Assembly (NCBI RefSeq): GCF_004342175.1
Contig: NZ_SMAO01000005.1
Location: forward strand, 124,001 to 188,000
Origin: Thiobaca trueperi
Lineage (GTDB): Bacteria; Pseudomonadota; Gammaproteobacteria; Chromatiales; Chromatiaceae
DNA length: 64,000 nt
Direction of reading: 5' to 3'
Below the pieces are notes generated by a model, which was not told the origin of the DNA, searched no databases, and saw only the letters and a program-made list of their open reading frames with translations. The translations under genes were made by a program, and so were the position numbers. Of the stretch, positions 29,150 to 36,602 are shown in pieces (position 1 is the first letter of the stretch; every line of letters begins with the position of its first letter).

Positions 29150-30616
29150 TCATGCCGGCAGCAGGATGCGGATCCAGAGTCCGCCACCGGGCGCGGCGTC
29201 GGCGCTGATGGTGCCGCCGTGGGCCTCGACCACGTTGCGGGCGATGGCGAGTCCGAGCCCCGCACCGCCGCTGTGGCGATTGCGTGAGTCCTCGACCCGG
29301 TAGAGCCGCTCGAACAGATGGGGCAGGGCGTCCTTGGGCACGCCGGGGGCCGTGTCCTGAAAATCGATGCAGAGTTGATGGTCGGTGCGGCTCAGTTGGA
29401 TGCTCAGGCCGCCGCCGGCATCGGTGTATTGACGGCTGTTGCGCAGCAGGTTGCGAAAGAGCTGCGACAGACGCTGTCCGTCGGCATGCAGGAGGACTGG
29501 GCCGGGCAGGGTGTTGTGATAATCGAGCGCGAGCCCGGCCTCCTGGAACGAACGGCGGAAGGCGTCGATGTCCGCGCTCAGGATCTCCGCGACATCGGTT
29601 TCCTCCAGTCGGTAGCCGAGCGCGCCCATGTCGGTGATGGACAGTTCGTAAAGGTCGTCCACCAGTCGCCCCAGTCGCATGACATCGCCGTGCAGGGTGT
29701 CGAGCGCCGACGGTTCCAGCGGGCGCACGCCATCCTGCAACGCCTCCAGCTCGGCGCGCAGCAGGGCGATGGGCGTGCGCAGCTCGTGCGAGATGTCCGC
29801 GACCCAGCGTCGACGGGCGGCTTCGTTGTGTTCCAGCGCGGTGGCGAGTGCGTTGATGTCGCGTCCGAGACGGGCGATCTCATCATGGCCGTGAGTGGGG
29901 ACGCGGGCGCTGAAATCGCCGGTCGCCAGCCGGCGGGCGGCGTGCTGGAAGTTGCGTACCGGGCGGACCAGGCGCCGCGAGAGCGGATAAGCCAGCGCGG
30001 CGGCCAGCAGCAGCATCGCCAGGGCGATGATCCAGAGACGATCCCCCTGACTGGCGTGAAAGCGCAGTTCGGCCATTTCGGGGGCCGGGGAGCCGGGCAT
30101 CAGGGCCAGGGTGCCGATCATCTGTCCGTCGAGCTGGAGTGGATAGGGGCGACTGGTGGCGATCAGCGCGGGGCGTCCGTAGAGGATGGCGCCGCTGGCA
30201 TCCAGGAGCATCAGTCGCAATTCAAGCGGGATGGGGCGTTGACGGCGTTGGATATGATCCAGCGCCTCCTGCGGCGGCCAGACGCCGGGCGAGCCCGGTT
30301 CATCACGCAGCCAGGGCGGATGACGAAGGAAGCGTCTGTCATCCGGTCGGCGGTTGGCGAACGAATCCTGGCGATCCAGCAGAATCATGACCCAGCGCCG
30401 CGAATCCTGCGCCAGCGGCTCCCAGGAGCCATCGTGCCGATAGGTATCGATCAGACGTTCGGCGATGCGTTCGATGCGCTCCTGCTCGCGCGCATCGGCC
30501 AGCTCCACCAGTCCGCGCTGAAACGACCATTGCACAAACGCCTGGGTGCCGAGCAGTACCACGACACAGGCCAGCAGGAGGGTCAGAAAGACTTTGGTAT
30601 GGATCGACAGACGCAT
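29150..30616 (-). CDS. baeS: BaeS-like sensor histidine kinase
   Basis: 488 aa from ATG 30616 (MRLSIHTKVFLTLLLACVVV). Two membrane helices flank a periplasmic sensor of about 140 residues; then HAMP (RRLVRPVRNFQHAARRLATG), the DHp His in ADISHELRTPIALLRAELEALQDGV, the N box RNLLRNSRQY and the G boxes GAGLGLAIARNVVEAHGG. The DHp and linker closely resemble E. coli BaeS. It autophosphorylates and passes the phosphate to the regulator encoded next. Confidence 0.9.
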   Translation of the reverse strand: MRLSIHTKVFLTLLLACVVVLLGTQAFVQWSFQRGLVELADAREQERIERIAERLIDTYRHDGSWEPLAQDSRRWVMILLDRQDSFANRRPDDRRFLRHPPWLRDEPGSPGVWPPQEALDHIQRRQRPIPLELRLMLLDASGAILYGRPALIATSRPYPLQLDGQMIGTLALMPGSPAPEMAELRFHASQGDRLWIIALAMLLLAAALAYPLSRRLVRPVRNFQHAARRLATGDFSARVPTHGHDEIARLGRDINALATALEHNEAARRRWVADISHELRTPIALLRAELEALQDGVRPLEPSALDTLHGDVMRLGRLVDDLYELSITDMGALGYRLEETDVAEILSADIDAFRRSFQEAGLALDYHNTLPGPVLLHADGQRLSQLFRNLLRNSRQYTDAGGGLSIQLSRTDHQLCIDFQDTAPGVPKDALPHLFERLYRVEDSRNRHSGGAGLGLAIARNVVEAHGGTISADAAPGGGLWIRILLPA

Positions 30617-30963
30617 GCCGGGATGATGACGGGGGAGATTGCAAGAAAAATGGAGCGGATCGTCGCGGTATGATCCGAAACTGCGTCTAAAACGAGACGC
30701 CATGCCTTGGGCGAGCGCATCTCCCGGCTGGATTCATGTCGGGCGGGTGGTTGGCTGACGGCCGTCATCCGCACGGTGACAAGCAGGCGTCCGGGAAATA
30801 CAATCCCCTGAATCCTGTGGGCAAAACCTGTTCGCGACGACTGCGGGCTGTGCTGTTCACCGAATTATCATGCCATGCATGCCATCGGCCGCGTGTTCAC
30901 CCCATTCAGCCAGCTCCAGTGGGCGATGCGGCAAGGCTTCGTCGTTGGTCCATTCGAGAGGAA
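30617..30963. other. 347-bp intergenic region between divergent genes
   Basis: It lies between the divergent kinase gene and a + strand small gene, so it should hold promoters for both. I see no clear consensus promoter, repeat or RNA gene; short in-frame stretches here look like extension artefacts of the flanking genes. Confidence 0.5.
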
Positions 30964-31377
30964 ATGCTAGTGAAGTATGCGGCAAAAAGAACCTGGCCCG
31001 AAAAATCGGCAGTTTGGGAACATCAGGGCGAAGCGGAGACAGCGCAGGCGTTCGCGGTGGAGTTCGCCACCATTGAGCAGCTTGGTGTGGATGTGGAGTT
31101 TCTGGTGATGGAGCGGGAAGGGGGTGGTGAAATCCAGTTTTTCCGGGTTGCCGGCACATCCCCCTTCCGGGTTCTCCCCGCTGAATCGCGGGCCGGAGGG
31201 GTAGTGGCTCCAGCGGCTACGGCTGTGGATGAGTCCGAACCCGAGCCCATCGCCATGCCCAGTATGAGTCCCGTGATCTCCATGCTGACGTACATGGCGA
31301 GAGTGGCCTTCATGGCGATTCTGGTCATCGCGGTTTTGGGATTTGCCATGAAATACATCCGGGCATGGCTGAGCTGA
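30964..31377 (+). CDS. Small protein with C-terminal membrane anchor, unrecognised
   Basis: 137 aa from ATG 30964; a GTG at 30970 has better spacing from GAGAGGAA and may be the true start. The soluble N-terminal part (KYAAKRTWPEKSAVWEHQG ... FATIEQLGVDVEFLVMERE) is followed by a Pro/Ala-rich linker and one membrane helix (MARVAFMAILVIAVLGFAMKYI). I do not recognise it. It lies just upstream of the puc promoter in the same direction, with no terminator visible between them. Confidence 0.65.
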   Translation: MLVKYAAKRTWPEKSAVWEHQGEAETAQAFAVEFATIEQLGVDVEFLVMEREGGGEIQFFRVAGTSPFRVLPAESRAGGVVAPAATAVDESEPEPIAMPSMSPVISMLTYMARVAFMAILVIAVLGFAMKYIRAWLS

Positions 31378-31395
31378 CGGTTGATGTAAAATCAG

Positions 31396-31428
31396 CTTGA
31401 CATCCTGTCATGTCAAGCTAAGATGACA
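31396..31428 (+). promoter_or_regulatory. puc operon 1 promoter with PpsR/CrtJ-type operator
   Basis: -35 TTGACA (31397-31402), 16-bp spacer, -10 TAAGAT (31419-31424). The -10 sits inside TGTC-N10-GACA (31411-31428), the PpsR/CrtJ palindrome TGT-N12-ACA. A second palindrome, CTTGACAT-N6-ATGTCAAG (31396-31417), covers the -35. The same layout recurs at 32869-32901. Confidence 0.75.
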
Positions 31429-31560
31429 CCCAGGATCACGGAATGGATCCACAAGATTTTCGAGATTGAATTTGGGCGTGGCGTGCGACTGGTGGTTGCC
31501 AGCATGAGAGCCTCCCGGCGCGCAAGTACTGCATCATTCATTTTGTGACGGAGGCCTATT

Positions 31561-31707
31561 GTGGCTGAGCAGAAAAGTCTGTCGGGTCTGACCGATCAGC
31601 AGGCAAAAGAATTTCATGAGCAGTTCAAAGTGACCTACACCGCTTTCATGGGTCTGGCAGCACTGGCTCACCTGTTTGTCATTGCTTACAATCCCTGGTG
31701 GAATTAA
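31561..31707 (+). CDS. pucB: LH2 light-harvesting beta polypeptide
   Basis: 48 aa from GTG 31561, preceded by GGAGGCC; the twin copy at 33012 has ATG at the same codon. KEFHEQFKVTYTAF then ALAHLFVIAYNPWWN: the His of ALAH ligates bacteriochlorophyll within the single membrane helix. It is the outer-ring subunit of the peripheral antenna. Twelve bases separate it from the alpha gene. Confidence 0.93.
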   Translation: MAEQKSLSGLTDQQAKEFHEQFKVTYTAFMGLAALAHLFVIAYNPWWN

Positions 31708-31719
31708 GGAGTTATTGTC

Positions 31720-31944
31720 ATGCAATTCATGGGCTATAACCCGACCGAAAACGATTACAAATTCTGGCTGGTCGTGAATCCTTCGACCTGGCTGATCCCG
31801 ACGCTGTTTGCCGTCCTGGTCACTGCCATCCTGATCCATGTCCTGGCCTACTCGCTGCCGGGTCAGGCCTATCGCGCCAAGCCGGCTGTTGAAGCCGCCG
31901 CTCCGGCTGTCGAAGCAGCTCCTGCTGCAGCGCCTGCTAACTGA
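31720..31944 (+). CDS. pucA: LH2 light-harvesting alpha polypeptide with Ala/Pro tail
   Basis: 74 aa. KFWLVVNPSTWLIP at the N-terminal interface and LIHVLAYSLPG with the bacteriochlorophyll-binding His identify an LH2 alpha chain. The C-terminus is extended by an Ala/Pro/Glu repeat (AVEAAAPAVEAAPAAAPAN) that varies in the copy at 33171. AAGGAG lies upstream. It pairs with the preceding beta in the inner ring. Confidence 0.93.
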   Translation: MQFMGYNPTENDYKFWLVVNPSTWLIPTLFAVLVTAILIHVLAYSLPGQAYRAKPAVEAAAPAVEAAPAAAPAN

Positions 31945-32034
31945 GTTCGTTTCGTCGTGGCGGTTTTCGTCGCGATCAATAACTGCCAACTGTTTCGATA
32001 GTGGCACTGTCAAACATCCTTTGGGAGAAAAACG

Positions 32035-32175
32035 ATGGCTGAGCAATCCTTGTCGGGTCTGACCGAGCAGCAGGCGAAAGAATTCCACGAACAGTTCAAG
32101 GTTACCTACACTGCGTTCGTTGCAATCGCAGCCGTAGCTCACCTGTTCGTTCTCGCTGTCAAGCCCTGGTTCTAA
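32035..32175 (+). CDS. pucB: LH2 light-harvesting beta polypeptide, second type
   Basis: 46 aa, missed by length filters. GGGAG lies before ATG 32035. EFHEQFKVTYTAF is shared with the first beta, then AVAHLFVLAVKPWF with the His ligand. It differs from the first beta in the helix (FVAIAAVAH instead of FMGLAALAH) and in the C-terminus. It pairs with the alpha gene at 32228. Confidence 0.92.
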   Translation: MAEQSLSGLTEQQAKEFHEQFKVTYTAFVAIAAVAHLFVLAVKPWF

Positions 32176-32227
32176 GCAACCACGGTTTTAAGCGGTTCCG
32201 ATTCATTTATAATTCGAGGTTAATACA

Positions 32228-32386
32228 ATGAGCGACGTTGCAAAGCCCAACAATCCTGCTGACGATTGGAAAATCTGGCTGGTCGTTAATCCGGCTACTT
32301 GGCTGATGCCCATTTTCTTTGCTGCGCTGGCTGTCGCCATCGCTGTTCACTGGATTGTGTACAAGGTTGGTCTGGCCTACGTCTGA
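32228..32386 (+). CDS. pucA: LH2 light-harvesting alpha polypeptide, second type
   Basis: 52 aa. [17 protein letters not shown], then [15 protein letters not shown]: the VHW His is the bacteriochlorophyll ligand. It lacks the Ala/Pro tail of the first alpha. It is the last gene of puc operon 1; a strong intrinsic terminator follows 86 bp on. Confidence 0.92.
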   Translation: MSDVAKPNNPADDWKIWLVVNPATWLMPIFFAALAVAIAVHWIVYKVGLAYV

Positions 32387-32471
32387 GCACCCTTCGTGCT
32401 TCGATAAGATGGTCCTGGGTTAGACGCCAAACGCTTTGTATTTGTAGCGTTTGTCTGTGATCTGGCCGTTA

Positions 32472-32507
32472 ACCGGGGGCGAGCAGTCATCTGCTCGCTC
32501 CCGGTTG
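32472..32507 (+). terminator. Intrinsic terminator of puc operon 1
   Basis: The stem AACCGGG..CGAGCAG/CTGCTCG..CCCGGTT (bulged, loop TCAT) is followed by GCGTTTTGC and later TTTTT. Downstream of the last pucA on the + strand. Confidence 0.8.
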
Positions 32508-32528
32508 CGTTTTGCTTTCTGCGATTTT

Positions 32529-32576
32529 TAATCGTAACGTAGAAATCCACGCCCTTTAGGCGTGGTCAGCGTTCAA
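32529..32576 (-). repeat. IS200/IS605-like end hairpin remnant (copy 2)
   Basis: Reverse complement of 6071-6120 with about two differences. The hairpin is CCACGCC-CTTTA-GGCGTGG. It sits just after the puc operon 1 terminator. Confidence 0.55.
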
Positions 32577-32671
32577 CGGCTCTGCCGGTTGAACAAACGG
32601 CTTCCGTTGAGGTTGTCAGCTCCATCGCGTACAGGCCAGTTAGAACGACTCGCCGGGGCCAGTTGCACCGA
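32573..32671 (-). pseudogene. Possible tnpB C-terminal remnant
   Basis: The minus strand reads SVQLAPASRSNWPVRDGADN then LNGSRLFNRQSR and stop, directly before the end hairpin. Tails ending RQSR before such a hairpin resemble C-termini of IS-borne TnpB proteins as I remember them. The catalytic part is gone, and the flanking 32672-32868 shows no gene. Weak evidence. Confidence 0.35.
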
Positions 32672-32868
32672 TATTGAAGCTTGGCACAGACTGCCCTTCA
32701 AACCAGCTTCATCCGTCATTGGATCTTGGTGACAGATCGTGCAGCGCCTTGGAAATCACAAGACTTTTACTGCCCCGGCTTTCGCGTCTGCGTATCCGGT
32801 TACTGCGCCGTATCTTTTCCCTTCTGAAACGGCGGATTTTGAATGCCTAAAATAATCTGTCCAAACAT

Positions 32869-32901
32869 CTTGACATGCGCTGCTGTCAAGCTAAGATGAC
32901 A
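32869..32901 (+). promoter_or_regulatory. puc operon 2 promoter with PpsR/CrtJ-type operator
   Basis: TTGACA (32870-32875), 16-bp spacer, TAAGAT (32892-32897) inside the same TGTC-N10-GACA palindrome (32884-32901) as operon 1. CTTGACA-N8-TGTCAAG covers the -35. Only the spacer differs from the first promoter. Confidence 0.75.
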
Positions 32902-33011
32902 GCCAGGATCCACGCTGGATCCTAGATGTTGAGGCCGGCAGGCATGGTAAAAACCTGTGCGTTCTGCCGGGTGACATAAAAGTGCAGTCCTAAGTAAAAC
33001 GGAGGCCAACA

Positions 33012-33158
33012 ATGGCTGAGCAGAAGAGTCTGTCGGGTCTGACCGATCAGCAAGCAAAAGAATTCCACGAGCAGTTCAAAGTGACCTACACCGCCTTCAT
33101 GGGTCTGGCGGCGCTGGCTCACCTGTTTGTCATCGCTTACAACCCCTGGTGGAATTAA
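33012..33158 (+). CDS. pucB: LH2 light-harvesting beta polypeptide (operon 2)
   Basis: 48 aa, identical in protein sequence to the 31561 copy apart from its ATG start. GGAGGCC lies upstream. The ALAH His ligand and YNPWWN terminus are kept. DNA differences are nearly all synonymous, indicating purifying selection or gene conversion. Confidence 0.93.
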   Translation: MAEQKSLSGLTDQQAKEFHEQFKVTYTAFMGLAALAHLFVIAYNPWWN

Positions 33159-33170
33159 GGAGTTACTGTC

Positions 33171-33389
33171 ATGCAATTCATGGGCTATAACCCGACCGAA
33201 AACGATTACAAATTCTGGCTGGTCGTGAATCCTTCGACCTGGCTGATCCCGACGCTGTTTGCCGTCCTGGTCACCGCCATCCTGATCCACGTCCTGGCTT
33301 ACTCGCTGCCGGGTCAGGCTTATCGCGCCAAGCCGGCTGTTGAAGCCGCTGCTCCGGCTGCTGCTCCGGCCGCTACCCCGGCTGGCTGA
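33171..33389 (+). CDS. pucA: LH2 light-harvesting alpha polypeptide with Ala/Pro tail (operon 2)
   Basis: 72 aa, identical to the 31720 copy up to the tail, which is shorter and differently repeated (EAAAPAAAPAATPAG). LIHVLAY holds the bacteriochlorophyll His. Twelve bases follow the beta stop, as in operon 1. Confidence 0.93.
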   Translation: MQFMGYNPTENDYKFWLVVNPSTWLIPTLFAVLVTAILIHVLAYSLPGQAYRAKPAVEAAAPAAAPAATPAG

Positions 33390-33451
33390 TTCATCCTGTC
33401 GTGGCGTCATCCGCTGCGATCAATTAACTGTTTAATTTGGGAGACAAAACG

Positions 33452-33592
33452 ATGGCCGAGCAATCCTTGTCGGGTCTGACCGAGCAGCAGGCGAAAGAAT
33501 TTCACGAGCAGTTCAAGGTCACCTACACTGCGTTCGTTGCAATCGCAGCCGTGGCTCACCTGTTCGTTCTCGCTGTCAAGCCCTGGTTCTAA
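33452..33592 (+). CDS. pucB: LH2 light-harvesting beta polypeptide, second type (operon 2)
   Basis: 46 aa, identical in protein sequence to the 32035 copy. GGGAG lies before ATG 33452. AVAHLFVLAVKPWF carries the His ligand. Confidence 0.92.
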   Translation: MAEQSLSGLTEQQAKEFHEQFKVTYTAFVAIAAVAHLFVLAVKPWF

Positions 33593-33642
33593 GTAACCAC
33601 GGTTTCACGCGGTTTAATCCATCAAATTAGAAGGTAAATACA

Positions 33643-33804
33643 ATGAGCAACGTTGCAAAGCCGAACAATCCTGCTGACGATTGGAAAATCTGGCTGGTCG
33701 TCAATCCGGCTACTTGGCTGATGCCGATTTTCTATGCGCTGCTGGTTCTGGCTATCGCTGTTCACTGGATCGTGTACGCTGCGGGCCTCGCTTATCCTAT
33801 CTGA
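33643..33804 (+). CDS. pucA: LH2 light-harvesting alpha polypeptide, second type (operon 2)
   Basis: 53 aa. The N-terminal half equals the 32228 copy ([19 protein letters not shown]); the second half has diverged ([23 protein letters not shown] against [22 protein letters not shown]). This is the only antenna subunit whose membrane part differs between the two operons, so it may tune absorbance. AAGG lies upstream of the ATG. Confidence 0.92.
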   Translation: MSNVAKPNNPADDWKIWLVVNPATWLMPIFYALLVLAIAVHWIVYAAGLAYPI

Positions 33805-33830
33805 TCGCCTCCGGTCGATAGTGATTTAAG

Positions 33831-33888
33831 CCGATGGTGGATGGGTGGATACTGAAGTATGCGATGTGCTTGTCCCATCCGCCATCGG
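33831..33888 (+). terminator. Long hairpin after puc operon 2
   Basis: CCGATGGTGGATGGG (33831-33845) pairs with CCCATCCGCCATCGG (33874-33888), 14 of 15 plus a G-T pair, with a 28-nt loop. It may protect the 3' end or act with the terminator just after it. Confidence 0.6.
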
Positions 33889-33916
33889 GTATGAAATGAT
33901 GATTGTTGAGTATTGA

Positions 33917-33957
33917 GCCAATCCGCATCAAATCAGTGGATTGGCTTTTGTTTTTCA
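33917..33957 (+). terminator. Intrinsic terminator of puc operon 2
   Basis: GCCAATCC/GGATTGGC stem, 13-nt loop, followed by TTTTGTTTTTC. Confidence 0.75.
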
Positions 33958-34190
33958 GGGTTCCACCCGATCTCTCTGCAAATCGAACGCACTTGCCTCC
34001 CCGGCAGCCGCCGCTCCCGCCCTTCCTAAGCGACTCGTAGCGGCGTACCATCGCCCTTTTTCTTGACGTCTGGCGTCACTGCCTGATCATCCAGGTGAAA
34101 TATGGAGGCGAGTCAGTCTGAGCCGCGCCTTCCGTGCGCCATGATTCTGTTTTCCCATCTCAACATTTCAAATTCGGAGACGATTTCGGC

Positions 34191-35630
34191 ATGAGTGAGC
34201 CTCTTGATCCGTTAGATCCACGGTTACTCGCCTGGCGTCAGTTTATCCGCAAGATTCTGCCTTTCGCTGATGTGGCGACGGCCGATCTGCCCCTGCGTCG
34301 TCTGCTGCGCCTGTCGCTGTTTCAAGTCTCGGTGGCGATCGCCATGGTGCTGCTGACCGGAACGCTCAACCGGGTCATGGTCGTCGAGCTGGGCGTGCCG
34401 ACCTGGCTGGTGGCGACCATGGTGGCGCTGCCCCTGGTTTTCGCGCCCTTCCGTGCCCTGATCGGACATCGCTCCGACTATCACCGCTCGGCCTTCGGTT
34501 TGCGCCGTATCCCTTATATCTGGCTGGGGACCATGTTGCAGTTTGGCGGCTTCGCCATCATGCCCTTTGCCATCCTGCTGCTGTCCGAAGCGGACAATGT
34601 CTTTAATCTGATGGGCAAACTGGGTGCCGGGCTGGCGTTTCTGCTGGTTGGCGCCGGTCTGCATATCACCCAGACCGCCGGTCTGGCGCTGGCGACGGAT
34701 CTGGCTCCTGAGGACAAGCGTCCGCGCGTGGTCGCTTTGCTCTATGTGACGCTGCTGTTCGGCATGTTCCTGAGCGCCCTGCTGTTCGGTCAGTTGCTCA
34801 CCGAATTTTCGGATCGCCTGCTGATTCAGTTGATTCAGGGCGCGGCGGTCGCAACGATCGTCCTGAATGTCGTGGCGCTCTGGAAACAGGAGGCGCTGAA
34901 CCCCGAGCGCGCTGCGGCGAAGGAAGAGCGTCCGCCCTTCCTCGAAACCTGGCGTGCCTTTATCAGCGGCGGTCGTGCGAGCCGTCTGCTGGTTGTCGTC
35001 GGTCTCGGGACGGCCGGTTTCACGATGCAGGATATTCTGCTTGAGCCTTACGGCGGTCAGGTCTTGGGGATGACGGTTGCCCAGACCACGGCGCTCACGG
35101 CCCTGCTTGCCGCCGGTACGCTGGCGGCCTATGCGCTGGCTGCGCGCGTGCTCAGTCGCGGCGGCAATTCCTACCGGCTTTCGACCCTGGGTGCGGTGGT
35201 GGGTCTGGTGGCCTTTACGGCGGTGATCGCGGCGGCTCTGATCGAATCGACCTTTCTGTTCCGGATCGGAACCGCTCTCATAGGGTTTGGCGCCGGCCTG
35301 CTGGCTGTTGGTACGTTGACCGCTGCAATGGGGTTGTCCGAAGGTGGTCACAGCGGTCTTGCGCTGGGTGCATGGGGTGCCGTGCAGGCGACGGCGAATG
35401 GTGTGGCGATGGCGCTTGGCGGCGGTCTTCGTGACGTGGTATCCGGCTTTGCGCTGGCTGGAACCTTTGGTCCTGACTGGGCTGGAATCGAGGTCGGCTA
35501 TGTGTTCGTCTACAGTATCGAGCTGCTTCTGCTGGTCGCCACCCTGATCGTTGTCGCGCCACTTGCCCTGAGACGGGAAGGGTCGGTTGCCCGATCATCG
35601 AAGATGGCACTGGATCAGTTTCCGTCTTAA
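34191..35630 (+). CDS. pucC: PucC-type LH2 assembly / BCH-family major facilitator protein
   Basis: 479 aa from ATG 34191 with TCGGAG upstream; a longer GTG start is unlikely. About twelve membrane helices. PLRRLLRLSLFQVSVAIAMVLLTGTLNRVMVVELGVP and FRALIGHRSDYHRSAFGLRRIPYIWLGTMLQFGG are typical of the PucC/LhaA/bch2 family, which is needed for antenna complex assembly in the inner membrane. It lies directly downstream of two puc operons but after a terminator, so it has its own promoter. Its stop codon lies inside palindromic repeat copy D. Confidence 0.9.
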   Translation: MSEPLDPLDPRLLAWRQFIRKILPFADVATADLPLRRLLRLSLFQVSVAIAMVLLTGTLNRVMVVELGVPTWLVATMVALPLVFAPFRALIGHRSDYHRSAFGLRRIPYIWLGTMLQFGGFAIMPFAILLLSEADNVFNLMGKLGAGLAFLLVGAGLHITQTAGLALATDLAPEDKRPRVVALLYVTLLFGMFLSALLFGQLLTEFSDRLLIQLIQGAAVATIVLNVVALWKQEALNPERAAAKEERPPFLETWRAFISGGRASRLLVVVGLGTAGFTMQDILLEPYGGQVLGMTVAQTTALTALLAAGTLAAYALAARVLSRGGNSYRLSTLGAVVGLVAFTAVIAAALIESTFLFRIGTALIGFGAGLLAVGTLTAAMGLSEGGHSGLALGAWGAVQATANGVAMALGGGLRDVVSGFALAGTFGPDWAGIEVGYVFVYSIELLLLVATLIVVAPLALRREGSVARSSKMALDQFPS

Positions 35631-35712
35631 ACCGCGTCCCCACCAAGGGCCGTGAATGCGCCAAATGTCGAACTCACTCGAAACTCAGCATTTCGCTCTG
35701 GACGCGGTTTAA
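35627..35712. repeat. Palindromic intergenic repeat, copy D
   Basis: Perfect 13-bp inverted repeat TTAAACCGCGTCC (35627-35639) and GGACGCGGTTTAA (35700-35712). The left arm holds the pucC stop (35628-35630). It lies between convergent pucC and the DsbA-like gene, so it could serve both as a terminator. Confidence 0.82.
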
Positions 35713-35752
35713 CCCGACCGCTTCATGTCTGTGAAGCGGTCGGGGCCGGCGG

Positions 35753-36403
35753 TCATCCAGCCGCGCCTTCCGCCCGCGCCTTCGCGATGAGCGCGTCAGC
35801 GGTCGTCAGCAGTCCAGGCAATCCTTTGCGCGGCTGACTGATGACCACATAGCGTCCGGCGACTGCGATGGTCGGCACCGCATCGATCAAATAGCGGCCA
35901 ACCAGATAATCGCTGCGACTCAACTGGGTCTGTACGTCAAAGGAATCGAAGGCTTCGGCGAATGCCTTGGTATCGACGCCCTGAGTCGCGATCCACTCGA
36001 TAATCGCCTCTTTGGTGAACAGCCTCACGCGCTCTTTGTGGAGCGCATCGAAGACGGCCTGATTGAGCCGCCCCAGGTTGTCCGTGCTGTCCAGCGCAAA
36101 ATAAAGCCGCGACAGATTGGCCCACTGCGCACGCCCGAAGGAGACCGGAACGCGGCGGAAGGCCACGTCGGCAGGCAGTTCCTTGACCCAGGCATCGATC
36201 AGCGGATTGAGATCGCTGCAATGCGGGCAGCCATAGGAGAAAAATTCCAGCACTTCGATCTTGCCGGGGGCATCGCCCGGTTGTGGCGGATCGACGGGGC
36301 GCCAGTCCTGGCCCTGGACCAGCTCCGCGCCGGCTGTCGGCAGCATGGAAGCGCCCAGGGCGCCAATGAGAAACTGATTGAAGCGACGGCGGTTCAGGGT
36401 CAT
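35753..36403 (-). CDS. dsbA: DsbA-type thiol:disulfide oxidoreductase with twin-Arg-like signal
   Basis: 216 aa. The leader MTLNRRRFNQFLIGALGAS has an R-R-x-F pattern resembling a Tat signal. The active site is CPHC at residues 59-62, and the cis-Pro loop is AVPTIAV near 175. It introduces disulfides into periplasmic proteins; no dsbB partner is in the window. It is divergent from the aldolase gene, with a 199-bp spacer holding no clear repeat. Confidence 0.9.
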   Translation of the reverse strand: MTLNRRRFNQFLIGALGASMLPTAGAELVQGQDWRPVDPPQPGDAPGKIEVLEFFSYGCPHCSDLNPLIDAWVKELPADVAFRRVPVSFGRAQWANLSRLYFALDSTDNLGRLNQAVFDALHKERVRLFTKEAIIEWIATQGVDTKAFAEAFDSFDVQTQLSRSDYLVGRYLIDAVPTIAVAGRYVVISQPRKGLPGLLTTADALIAKARAEGAAG

Positions 36404-36602
36404 TGAGTGCTCTCCAGGGATTGAGGGTCGTTCGATTCAGATCATCGTCCACAGGGGCGATCGGCCTGAAATCATACCGGAACCGGGTTGTCCGGTCTTG
36501 ATGAGGGCTCGGCATGATGACGACCAGGGCGCTTCGGATTTGCTCGGACAGCCCCTTGGGCTCAAAATGGCGAATCACCCCCTGAACCGTGGAGAACGAC
36601 CG

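Noticed and set aside
31534-32142. 202-codon minus-strand frame across puc operon 1
   Set aside because: Covered by three verified antenna genes on the + strand, and the same shadow recurs at 32922-33410 because the operons are duplicated.
33600-33620. GCGGTTTAA before the last pucA as another palindromic-repeat copy
   Set aside because: Only nine bases match and the corresponding spot in operon 1 differs; too short to separate from chance.
31396-33804. CRISPR-like array suspected from repeated similar segments
   Set aside because: The repeats are whole antenna genes, about 1.47 kb apart, not short direct repeats with unique spacers.
33797-34051. 84-codon minus-strand frame after puc operon 2
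   Set aside because: It spans two terminator hairpins and has no start signal or domain.
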